Assembly: GCA_027322375.1 (NCBI GenBank)
Contig: DAHVRS010000502.1
Coordinates: 1-6,941, forward strand
Origin: Brachybacterium sp.
GTDB taxonomy: Bacteria > Actinomycetota > Actinomycetes > Actinomycetales > Dermabacteraceae
Length of the DNA: 6,941 nucleotides
Direction: 5' to 3'
Each line of letters begins with the position of its first letter. Positions within the stretch are counted from its first letter, which is position 1. Positions 1-5,833 of this stretch are shown here, one piece after another. Below the pieces are notes generated by a model that was not told the origin of the DNA, did not search any database, and was given only the letters and a program-made list of their open reading frames with translations. Made by a program: the position numbers and the translations under genes.

Positions 1-65
1 CCCCGCTCCTGCGGGCTCCACCCCCTCTCCCGCCCCCGCACCTGCGGGACGCACCACCCTCCGGG
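1..65. repeat. Two imperfect ~33-bp GC-rich repeats, each with a palindrome
   Basis: CCCCGCTCCTGCGGG at 1-15 recurs at 34-48 with one change (T7 to A40). Each copy is itself an inverted repeat: CCCGC/GCGGG around TCCT at 2-15, and CCCGCA/TGCGGG around CC at 35-48. The flanks that follow (CTCCACC-CCCTC and ACGCACCACCCTC) are also similar, so the period is about 33 bp. The array may continue upstream of the window. No coding role is visible. It could be an intergenic palindromic repeat or the terminator region of an unseen upstream gene. Confidence 0.5.
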
Positions 66-81
66 ACGGCAGCGCCGTCCC
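63..81 (+). other. 5' UTR hairpin upstream of the sugar dehydrogenase
   Basis: GGGACGGC (63-70) and GCCGTCCC (74-81) are perfect 8-bp arms around the loop AGC. The structure ends four bases before the Shine-Dalgarno at 86-93. It could mark the end of an upstream transcript, since no T-tract follows, or be a structured leader. I cannot decide from sequence alone. Confidence 0.45.
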
Positions 82-85
82 CCTC

Positions 86-93
86 GAAAGGAG
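86..93 (+). promoter_or_regulatory. Ribosome binding site of the sugar dehydrogenase
   Basis: GAAAGGAG lies nine bases before the ATG at 103 and is a strong Shine-Dalgarno match. It fixes that start over the ATG at 95, which is only one base from the same site and reads just three codons before TGA. Confidence 0.8.
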
Positions 94-102
94 CATGTCG
101 CG

Positions 103-1485
103 ATGACCACCACTCTCTCCGTCATCGGAGTCGGATACCTCGGCGCCGTGCACGCCGCGGCCATGGCCGAGCTCGGCCACGACGTCATCGGCCTCGACAT
201 CGACGCTGACCGCATCGCCGCACTCCAGGCAGGCATCCCGCCCTTCCACGAGCCCGGTTTCACCGAGATCCTGCAGCGCGGGCTGGACTCCGGCAGGCTC
301 CGCTTCACCACCGACTACGCGGATCTCGCCCACGCCGAGGTGCACTTCCTGGGCCTCGGCACCCCGCAGAAGGCCGACGGTCTGGGTGCGGACCTCTCGC
401 ACCTGGAGGCGGCCGTCGCCTCGCTCACCGAGGTGCTCCCCGTCCGCGAGGGGGCGCCCACCCTGGTGGTCGGCAAGTCGACCGTCCCCGCCGGCACCGC
501 GCGCCGGCTCGCCGAGCGCCTCGCCCCCGTCGACGGCGCCTACCTGCTGTGGAACCCGGAGTTCCTGCGCGAGGGCTTCGCGGTGAAGGACACCCTGGAG
601 CCGGACCGCCTGGTCTATGGCGTGCACGAGCCCGGCACCCCCGCCGCCGAGCAGGCCGTCGCCCAGTTGGACGCGGTCTATGCCCGGATCCTCGAGCGCG
701 AGGCACCCCGCCTGGTGATGGGCTACGAGGCCGCCGAGCTGGTCAAGGCCTCCGCCAACGCCTTCCTGGCCACGAAGATCTCCTTCATCAACGCGGTCTC
801 CGAGATGTGCGAGGCCACCGGCGCGGACGTCACCGATGTGGCCCGCGCGATCGGGATGGACGAGCGGATCGGTGGGAAGTTCCTGCGGGCCGGAGTGGGC
901 TTCGGCGGCGGCTGCCTGCCCAAGGACATCCGTGCCTTCATGGCCAGCGCCGAGGAGAACGGCGTGGGGGAGGCGCTGAGCTTCCTGCGCGAGGTCGACG
1001 CCGTCAACGAGCGCCGACGCACCCGCGTGGTCGACCTCGCCGCCGAGATGCTCGGTGACCTGGAGGGCCGGCGCATCACCGTGCTCGGCGCCGCCTTCAA
1101 GCCGAACAGCGACGACACCCGTGACTCGCCCGCGCTCGACGTGGCCTGCCGCCTCCGGGCTGCGGGTGCACTGGTGACGGTCACGGATCCGGAAGCGCTG
1201 GGCAACGCCGAGCGCAGCCTCGGCGATCTGGTTCAGCTCGTCCCCGGCACCGACGAGGCGCTGCATGGAGCAGAGCTGACGGTGCTGCTGACCGAGTGGG
1301 ACGAGTTCAAGGACCTGGATCCGGTCCGGACCGCGTCGCTGGTCAGCGCGCCGCGGATGCTCGACGGCCGCAATGTGCTGACCCCGCAGGAATGGCGCGA
1401 GGCGGGCTGGGAGATCCGCTCCCTCGGTCGCGCCGCGGTGCCCCAGACGAAGGCGCCCCAGGCGAGCCTCCTCGTCGGCGTCTGA
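103..1485 (+). CDS. UDP-glucose/GDP-mannose 6-dehydrogenase family protein
   Basis: This cytosolic enzyme most likely oxidises UDP-glucose to UDP-glucuronate in two NAD+-dependent steps, giving a precursor for acidic cell-surface polysaccharides. The 460-residue length is normal for the family. The N-terminal Rossmann fold opens with G9-V-G-Y-L-G14 and has D32 at the end of the second strand. The active site is visible: E153 in NPEFLREG, K215 and N219 in ELVKASANAFLATK, and nucleophile C271 in GFGGGCLPKD with D275. The K-to-C spacing equals that of the Streptococcus pyogenes enzyme (K204/C260). The C-terminal UDP-binding domain carries FKPNSDDTRDSP at 332-343. Most family members have GFGGS before the cysteine; here the serine is glycine. 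The last ~15 residues look like a loose tail. The start is ATG with a good Shine-Dalgarno. Neighbours give no substrate clue, so GDP-mannose or UDP-N-acetyl sugars remain possible. The family call is near certain; the substrate is inferred. Confidence 0.95.
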   Translation: MTTTLSVIGVGYLGAVHAAAMAELGHDVIGLDIDADRIAALQAGIPPFHEPGFTEILQRGLDSGRLRFTTDYADLAHAEVHFLGLGTPQKADGLGADLSHLEAAVASLTEVLPVREGAPTLVVGKSTVPAGTARRLAERLAPVDGAYLLWNPEFLREGFAVKDTLEPDRLVYGVHEPGTPAAEQAVAQLDAVYARILEREAPRLVMGYEAAELVKASANAFLATKISFINAVSEMCEATGADVTDVARAIGMDERIGGKFLRAGVGFGGGCLPKDIRAFMASAEENGVGEALSFLREVDAVNERRRTRVVDLAAEMLGDLEGRRITVLGAAFKPNSDDTRDSPALDVACRLRAAGALVTVTDPEALGNAERSLGDLVQLVPGTDEALHGAELTVLLTEWDEFKDLDPVRTASLVSAPRMLDGRNVLTPQEWREAGWEIRSLGRAAVPQTKAPQASLLVGV

Positions 1486-1493
1486 GCCGCGCT

Positions 1494-1511
1494 GCCGGCC
1501 CGTAGGCCGGC
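1494..1511 (+). terminator. Hairpin just after the dehydrogenase stop
   Basis: GCCGGCC (1494-1500) and GGCCGGC (1505-1511) form a perfect 7-bp stem with loop CGTA, beginning eight bases after the TGA. No T-tract follows, as is common for actinobacterial terminator-like hairpins. The right arm could alternatively pair with GCCGGCC at 1528-1534, which belongs to the next hairpin, so the two structures may compete. Confidence 0.5.
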
Positions 1512-1521
1512 GGACCGCACG

Positions 1522-1554
1522 GGACCCGCCGGCCGACGAACGGCCGACGGGTCC
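1522..1554. terminator. Long hairpin between convergent genes, probable bidirectional terminator
   Basis: Arms 1522-1535 and 1541-1554 pair over 14 positions around a 5-base loop (ACGAA on +, TTCGT on -). The only imperfection is C1529/A1547. In the minus-strand RNA this becomes a U-G wobble, so the stem is continuous for the transcript of the YhgE/Pip gene and slightly weaker for the dehydrogenase transcript. It lies between the two convergent stop codons. There is no T-run on either side. Confidence 0.65.
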
Positions 1555-1641
1555 GCGGGCTCAGTGGACGGGGCCCTTGGATCAGAGGACGCGGCCCGCG
1601 GGTTCAGAGAACGCAGCCCGCAGGCTCAGAGAGCGGGGTCC
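1555..1641. repeat. Four tandem degenerate ~22-bp repeats spanning a stop codon
   Basis: Units are 1555-1576, 1577-1597 (21 bp), 1598-1619 and 1620-1641. Pairs I compared match at roughly 16-17 of 21-22 positions. All share TCAG near the middle and most end in CCC or TCC. The fourth unit contains the reverse-strand stop codon (TCA at 1626-1628) and the last five codons of the Pip-like gene, so the other three read as decayed copies of that gene's end. The repeat is not a multiple of three, and copies 1-3 lie beyond the stop. Confidence 0.6.
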
Positions 1642-4600
1642 TCCTCCGTCGCGTTCTTCCTCGTCACGATCGCGCCGACGAGTCCGAGCGCCACCCCGAA
1701 GATCAGCCATGCGAGCAGCCAGCGCAGGTCGCCCACCGGATCGATCCAGCCCCCACCGAGCGCTCCGCGGAACGCGTCGATCGAGTGAGTCATCGGCAAG
1801 TAGGGATGGATCCATCGGAAGAACGCCGGAAGCGTCTGCACCGGGTAAGTGCCCCCCGCGCCGGAGATCTGAAGCGCGATGAGCACGAGCGCCAAGAACT
1901 TCCCCACCGGCCCGAAGAGGGCCCCGAATCCGTGGTTCAGCGCGACGAACACCGCCGAGGTCAGTGCCGCGAGGCCCAGCATCAGGGGGACATCATGGAT
2001 CGAGATGCCCACGGCGCGGTGCAGCACTTCCACCGCGATGACGCTCTGGACCACTCCCAGCGCGAGCGCAGGTGTGAGACCACCTGCCAACAGCCGTACC
2101 GCGCCGGTGCCGCGGCGAGCAGCCTCCTGCGAGAACGGCGGCATCATGAGGAAGATCGCCATGCCGCCCACCCATAGGCTGATCGCGAGGAACAACGGAG
2201 CCAGGCCCTCGCCGAAGCGGGTCAGCTCGTGGTCGCGCTCGAAGCTCATCGAGACCGGCTCCGCGGCGACCTCGGTGAGGTGGGAGCGCTCGGCGTCGGT
2301 GTAGGAAGGGACATCCCCCTCCGCGTCCGCGAGCTCCTCATGCAGGGTCGAGGCGCCGTCCGCGAGCTGACCGGCCCCGTCGTCGAGGTCGCGCGCCCCG
2401 GAGGCGAGCTCGCCCGCACCTTCGTCGACCTGGCGCGCACCGTCCGCGAGCTCCTCGGAGCCGCTCGCGAGCCGGTCGGTGCCGTCCGCGAGCTGCCCGG
2501 CCCCGTCGCGCGCCTGACCGGTTCCCTCTGCCAGCTGGGAGCTGCCGTCCGCGAGCTCGCTCGTGCCATCGGCGAGCTGGTCCGCGCCGGAGCGTGCGGT
2601 GCCCACTCCGTCGGTGTACTGGGTGACGCCGTCGGTGAGGTCGCGGGCACCGTTGCGCGCGCTGCCGGTCGCCTCGGCGAGGCTGGTCGCGCCGGTGGAC
2701 AGCTGCTGCGCGCCCGTGTTCAGGCGGTGGATGTCGTCCGCGCCCTGGGAGAGCGCGGAGTACGCCTCGGGCAGGGCAGCAGCGGCCGTGCGCGCCTGGC
2801 TGGCGAGGTCCTCGGCGAGGCTCCGCGCAGAGGATCCTGTGGCGGAGCTGCTGGAGGCTGAGTCGCCGGCCCCGCTCGAGGGCGCTGCGGCGAGCGCGTC
2901 CTCCCGCAGCGCGCCGAGGTCACGATCCAGCGCCGCGGTGTCCTCGGCGAGCGTGCCGGTGACCCCGGCGAGCTGCGAGGTGGAGTCGGCGAGGGTCGAG
3001 GTGGCCTCGGAGAGGTCCTCGAGGTAGGGGACCAGGGCGTCGGCGGCGTCGGTCATCCCCTGCGCGGTCTCGGCGATCGAGTCCGAGGAACCGGCCGCGG
3101 TGGAGGCGGCGTCCTGCGCCGTCGTCGCGTCGTCGAGCGCGGTCGCAGCGTCCTCGCGCACCTGTGGGGAGGTGTCGGAGACGCCGGTCAGCTCCTCGCA
3201 GAAGGCGGGATCCGCGCCGGAGTCCTCGCAGCGGGCGGCGAGGTCATCGACCTGCTCGGTGAAGCTGCGGGTGCTCTCCTCGGCGGTGGACGCGGAGTCC
3301 TGCGCGGTCCCGGCGGCGGTCTCCGCATCCTGCACGGCGTCATCCAGCGCCGCGGCATCCTTGCCGATGCCGGCAGCTCCCTCCTGCAGGGTGCGGGCAT
3401 CGGCGGCACGGTCCTCGGTCGCGGCGGCCAGAGCCTGCACGTCCTCATCGATGCCGGTCACGGTCTCATCGAGGGATGCGGCGGCATCGGCTGCGGAGTC
3501 GGCGGTGCGGGCGGGGTCCCTGAGCGCCTCGGGGAGATCCGCGGCCGCCTGCTCGAGCGCATCGATCGCGGCGAGCAGATCCTCTGAGGCCGTCTCGACG
3601 CTCTCCTCGCTCACGCCGAGCTCCTCCGCACGTGCCTGCGCGGCGCTGACGGTCTCATCGAGCTGACGCGTGCCGTCTGCGACCTGCCCCGCGCCGGAGG
3701 CGAGGTCCGAGGCGCCGTCTGCGATCTGCGAGGTGCCGTCGGCCAGATCCTCGGCGCCGCTGCGCAGCGGGCGACCGTTCTCATCCAGCGTGGTCAGGCC
3801 CTTGTCCAGGCGCCGCGCTCCGTCATCGAGGCGGGCCGCTCCGTCCTCGAGGGTCACCGCACCGGCGGCGAGGTCGTCAAGGCCCACGACGAGGTCCAGC
3901 GCACCCTGATGCGCGGTGCCTGCGCCGGTGGCGAGGTCGCTCGCGCCCGAGGCGAGAGCGGAGGTGCCGTCCACAAGTTCGCCCGTGCCCGTGACCAGGT
4001 CGCCGGTGCCCTCGTGGAGGGTCGTGCCGCCGTCAGCCAGCTCGCCCGCCCCGTCGGCCGCCTCGACCATGCCGTCGTGGAGGCTCGTGAAGCCGACGTA
4101 GATCTGGTCCAGGTACTGCTCGAGGACGCTTGCGCGCAGCGCCTCGGTCAGTGCGGTGCCGACGGACTTCGTGAAGTTGCCGCCCACGTAGTTCACCGAG
4201 TCGTTCGTGGTGACGGTGAGCATCGCGGTCGCCGCCTGCTCCGCGTCTCCGCCGAGCGAGGCGATCGCGGCGGAGAAGTCCTCCGGCACCACGATCGTCG
4301 CCCCGTAGGTGCCGTCCTGGAGGCCGCGCGCGGCCTCCTCGGGGGAGACCTCCACGAAGCGGTAGAGGTTCTCCTGGTCCTTGCTGAGCAGGTTCTCGGT
4401 GAACTCTGCGCCCACGTCGATGTGCTCCTCGGTGCCGTCGGCGGCGGTGGTGGTCGCTCCCTCGTCCAGGTCCACCACGGCCGCGGTGATCTGGTTCAGG
4501 TGATTGCTGGGGTCGCGGAAGGACCAGGTCATGTTGCCCGAGTAGATGACCGGGACGAGTGCCAGACCCACCACGAACAGCGCCGCGATCGGCTTCTTCC

Positions 4601-4790
4601 ACTCGCGCGGCAGCAGGGCAGCAGCGCCGCGCCCGGTCGCGGAAGCGGCTCGTCCGATCCTGCGAAGCGTCCGCTGGCCCGCCCCGTGGACGAAGGATGC
4701 GGCGCTGGAGAGGGCGCGGAAGACCGCCCCGACGAGCGAGCTGGCGAGGGACACGAGAGCGGAGAGGAGTGCACGGAGTGTACGCATCAC
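1626..4790 (-). CDS. YhgE/Pip family membrane protein with long heptad-repeat ectodomain
   Basis: This 1054-residue envelope protein has the YhgE/Pip layout, also seen in the phage receptors Pip and YueB and in the type VII secretion factor EsaA. A short amphipathic N-terminus leads to a membrane helix at about 66-84. An ectodomain runs to about 860, then five helices at about 862-882, 897-921, 934-957, 963-979 and 1023-1044. The segment after helix 1 (about 85-230) is the folded N-terminal Pip domain. Residues 237-376 are 20 consecutive heptads of the type LADGTSQ, with Gly at position 4 in 19. Residues 690-815 are 18 more, 17 with that Gly. Between them is an Ala-rich, coiled-coil-like region with a Cys pair (C521, C531) and a Ser-rich linker at about 637-657. 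Members from Firmicutes are about 775-1000 residues, so this is long. The start may equally be the ATG at 4787; neither has a Shine-Dalgarno. No secretion genes are nearby. The role is unknown: export, phage adsorption or envelope scaffolding are possible. Confidence 0.92.
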   Translation of the reverse strand: MMRTLRALLSALVSLASSLVGAVFRALSSAASFVHGAGQRTLRRIGRAASATGRGAAALLPREWKKPIAALFVVGLALVPVIYSGNMTWSFRDPSNHLNQITAAVVDLDEGATTTAADGTEEHIDVGAEFTENLLSKDQENLYRFVEVSPEEAARGLQDGTYGATIVVPEDFSAAIASLGGDAEQAATAMLTVTTNDSVNYVGGNFTKSVGTALTEALRASVLEQYLDQIYVGFTSLHDGMVEAADGAGELADGGTTLHEGTGDLVTGTGELVDGTSALASGASDLATGAGTAHQGALDLVVGLDDLAAGAVTLEDGAARLDDGARRLDKGLTTLDENGRPLRSGAEDLADGTSQIADGASDLASGAGQVADGTRQLDETVSAAQARAEELGVSEESVETASEDLLAAIDALEQAAADLPEALRDPARTADSAADAAASLDETVTGIDEDVQALAAATEDRAADARTLQEGAAGIGKDAAALDDAVQDAETAAGTAQDSASTAEESTRSFTEQVDDLAARCEDSGADPAFCEELTGVSDTSPQVREDAATALDDATTAQDAASTAAGSSDSIAETAQGMTDAADALVPYLEDLSEATSTLADSTSQLAGVTGTLAEDTAALDRDLGALREDALAAAPSSGAGDSASSSSATGSSARSLAEDLASQARTAAAALPEAYSALSQGADDIHRLNTGAQQLSTGATSLAEATGSARNGARDLTDGVTQYTDGVGTARSGADQLADGTSELADGSSQLAEGTGQARDGAGQLADGTDRLASGSEELADGARQVDEGAGELASGARDLDDGAGQLADGASTLHEELADAEGDVPSYTDAERSHLTEVAAEPVSMSFERDHELTRFGEGLAPLFLAISLWVGGMAIFLMMPPFSQEAARRGTGAVRLLAGGLTPALALGVVQSVIAVEVLHRAVGISIHDVPLMLGLAALTSAVFVALNHGFGALFGPVGKFLALVLIALQISGAGGTYPVQTLPAFFRWIHPYLPMTHSIDAFRGALGGGWIDPVGDLRWLLAWLIFGVALGLVGAIVTRKNATEEDPAL
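2346..2723 (-). repeat. Eighteen 21-bp coding repeats, C-terminal heptad array
   Basis: The minus strand here encodes residues 690-815 of the Pip-like protein as 18 uninterrupted heptads, exactly 378 bp. The usual pattern is hydrophobic-x-x-Gly-x-x-polar, for example LADGTSE, LADGSSQ, LDDGAGQ. Gly at position 4 is replaced only in one unit (A707). The DNA copies are degenerate, so this looks like an old array kept by selection on the protein, not a fresh minisatellite. Confidence 0.85.
3663..4082 (-). repeat. Twenty 21-bp coding repeats, N-terminal heptad array
   Basis: The minus strand encodes residues 237-376 of the Pip-like protein as 20 heptads (420 bp) of the same hydrophobic-x-x-Gly type. 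One unit (335-341) has Asn at position 4, with Gly shifted by one. The unit style matches the C-terminal array 313 residues further on, which suggests both arrays came from one duplicated motif. Confidence 0.85.
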
Positions 4791-4798
4791 GCGGCCAC

Positions 4799-4804
4799 GA
4801 TACA
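4799..4804 (-). promoter_or_regulatory. Weak -10-like element for the YhgE/Pip gene
   Basis: On the minus strand TGTATC lies 8 bases before the GTG at 4790 and 11 before the ATG at 4787. About 17-19 bases upstream is TTAGTAAC, a poor -35 that overlaps the palindrome at 4821-4838. If used, transcription would begin at or just before the start codon, giving a leaderless message and explaining the missing Shine-Dalgarno. The hexamer match is only partial, so this is a guess. Confidence 0.22.
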
Positions 4805-4820
4805 GAGTGGTACAGTGTCA

Positions 4821-4838
4821 TGTTACTAACCGGTAACA
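4821..4838. promoter_or_regulatory. Palindromic operator, TetR-type, upstream of the YhgE/Pip gene
   Basis: TGTTAC (4821-4826) and GTAACA (4833-4838) are perfect 6-bp arms around TAACCG. It sits in an AT-richer pocket of a very GC-rich window, about 30 bp before the Pip-like start. Short palindromes of the TTAC...GTAA kind are typical binding sites of TetR-family repressors, which often control membrane export genes. No regulator gene is in the window, so the partner is unknown. Placement over the probable -35 region fits repression. Confidence 0.5.
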
Positions 4839-4854
4839 AGTGTGGTGCGTAGAA

Positions 4855-4898
4855 CTCCCGGCCGAGTATGCCGCCCTGTGGTGGGCTCAGGCCGGGAG
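4855..4898 (-). terminator. Terminator-like inverted repeat at the end of gluQRS
   Basis: CTCCCGGCC (4855-4863) and GGCCGGGAG (4890-4898) are perfect 9-bp arms around 26 bases. In the minus-strand RNA the first arm is the last three codons of gluQRS, directly before its TGA. Inside the loop GCCC and GGGC can form a further 4-bp stem around ACCACA. Only TTCT follows, so there is no real U-tract. It probably separates gluQRS from the Pip-like gene, which has its own promoter region. Confidence 0.45.
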
Positions 4899-5822
4899 GT
4901 CGACGATCCACGGTGCACGCGGCATCGAAGCGGGGTCGAAATCGTTCAGCAGGTGCGCCGCAGTGCGGCAGCCGGGCAGCCCCAGCGAGTCCCCGATCCG
5001 CGCCACCACCTGCGCCACGCTCTCGCCGCGGGCGATCCGGTGTCGCAGCGTCACCGCGCCGTCGCGTTTCGCGAGGCGCATCCCGGCCGGGTTCAGTGCG
5101 AGCGGCACATGCGCGTAGGCGGGCTCGGCAAGACCGAGCAGATGCGCGAGATGCGCCTGGCGCGGCGCCGAGGAGAGCAGGTCGTCGCCCCGCACCACCT
5201 CATCCACGCCGATCGCCGCATCATCCACGACGACCGCGAGGTTGTACGCGACTACGCCGTCCCCGCGGCGCAGCACGAGGTCATCGACAGCGCCACGCAC
5301 CGTCCCGGCCCACAGGTCCTGCACCTCCCAGGAATCGACCTCGGCGCGAAGGCGCAGGGCGGGCTCGCGCCGCAGCTCCTGCATCCGGGCGCGTCCGGCC
5401 TCGCGCGCGGTGGGGGAGAGGTTCCGGCAGGTCCCTGGATAGGCACCGGGCGGGGCGTGCGGGGCCGAGGGCGCCTCGAGGATCTCGCGCCGCGTGCAGT
5501 AGCACTCATAGACGAGATCCCGTGCGCGGAGCGCCTCGATCGCGGCAGCATGAGCGGCGCCGCGCTCGCTCTGATGGACCACCTCGCCATCCCAGTCCAG
5601 GCCCAGCGCCGCGAGGTCCTCGAGCTGGCGTTCCGCGGCCCCCTCCTGCACCCGGTCGAGGTCCTCGACCCGCAGGTGGAAGGCGCGGCCGCCGCGCCGG
5701 GCGAGGACCCAGGCGAGCAGCGCGGTGCGCAGGTTCCCCAGGTGCAGGTCGCCGCTCGGGGACGGGGCGTAGCGTCCGGCACCGGCCACGTCCGGGACGG
5801 GCAGGGCAGGGCAGTGGTTCAT
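4887..5822 (-). CDS. gluQ: Glutamyl-Q tRNA(Asp) synthetase
   Basis: Also named gluQRS, this is a paralogue of the glutamyl-tRNA synthetase catalytic core that lacks the anticodon-binding domain. It activates glutamate without tRNA and attaches it to the queuosine at position 34 of tRNA(Asp). At 311 residues it has the usual length (about 300), against roughly 480 for a full GluRS. GRYAPSPSGDLHLGN at 16-30 contains the HIGH-type motif HLGN. The zinc site characteristic of GluQRS is present as C107-x-C109 and Y128-x3-C132. DGVVAYNLAVVVDD (188-201), VDEVVRGDDLL (206-216) and the KMSKS-like LAKRDGA (250-256) complete the active site. The ATG at 5822 is 11 bp after the acetyltransferase stop and has no clear Shine-Dalgarno, so translation may be coupled to that gene. 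The call is firm. Whether the host makes queuosine cannot be seen here. Confidence 0.95.
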   Translation of the reverse strand: MNHCPALPVPDVAGAGRYAPSPSGDLHLGNLRTALLAWVLARRGGRAFHLRVEDLDRVQEGAAERQLEDLAALGLDWDGEVVHQSERGAAHAAAIEALRARDLVYECYCTRREILEAPSAPHAPPGAYPGTCRNLSPTAREAGRARMQELRREPALRLRAEVDSWEVQDLWAGTVRGAVDDLVLRRGDGVVAYNLAVVVDDAAIGVDEVVRGDDLLSSAPRQAHLAHLLGLAEPAYAHVPLALNPAGMRLAKRDGAVTLRHRIARGESVAQVVARIGDSLGLPGCRTAAHLLNDFDPASMPRAPWIVDLPA

Positions 5823-5833
5823 GGGGCGAGAGT

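Noticed and set aside
95..106. Three-codon ORF (Met-Ser-Arg-stop) overlapping the dehydrogenase ATG
   Set aside because: It is one base from the Shine-Dalgarno, too close for initiation, and such overlaps arise easily by chance.
2229..2861. Plus-strand open frame of 210 codons with repeats such as VRELTGPV
   Set aside because: It is the antisense reading of the 21-bp heptad repeats of the Pip-like gene. It has no Shine-Dalgarno and no recognisable domain, and the minus strand has a full family-length protein.
2346..4082. CRISPR or satellite-like array suggested by regular 21-bp repeats
   Set aside because: The period is seven codons in one open frame, there are no spacers, and the units are degenerate while the protein pattern is kept. 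These are coding heptads.
1626..4790. Type VII secretion EsaA as the specific identity of the YhgE/Pip protein
   Set aside because: EsaA shares the layout, but no type VII secretion gene is in the window, so only the family name is supported.
3909..4829. Plus-strand open frame of 306 codons opposite the Pip-like gene start
   Set aside because: High-GC antisense shadow. It has no domain, its residues are mostly Arg/Gly/Val/His, and it overlaps both the operator palindrome and a confident gene.
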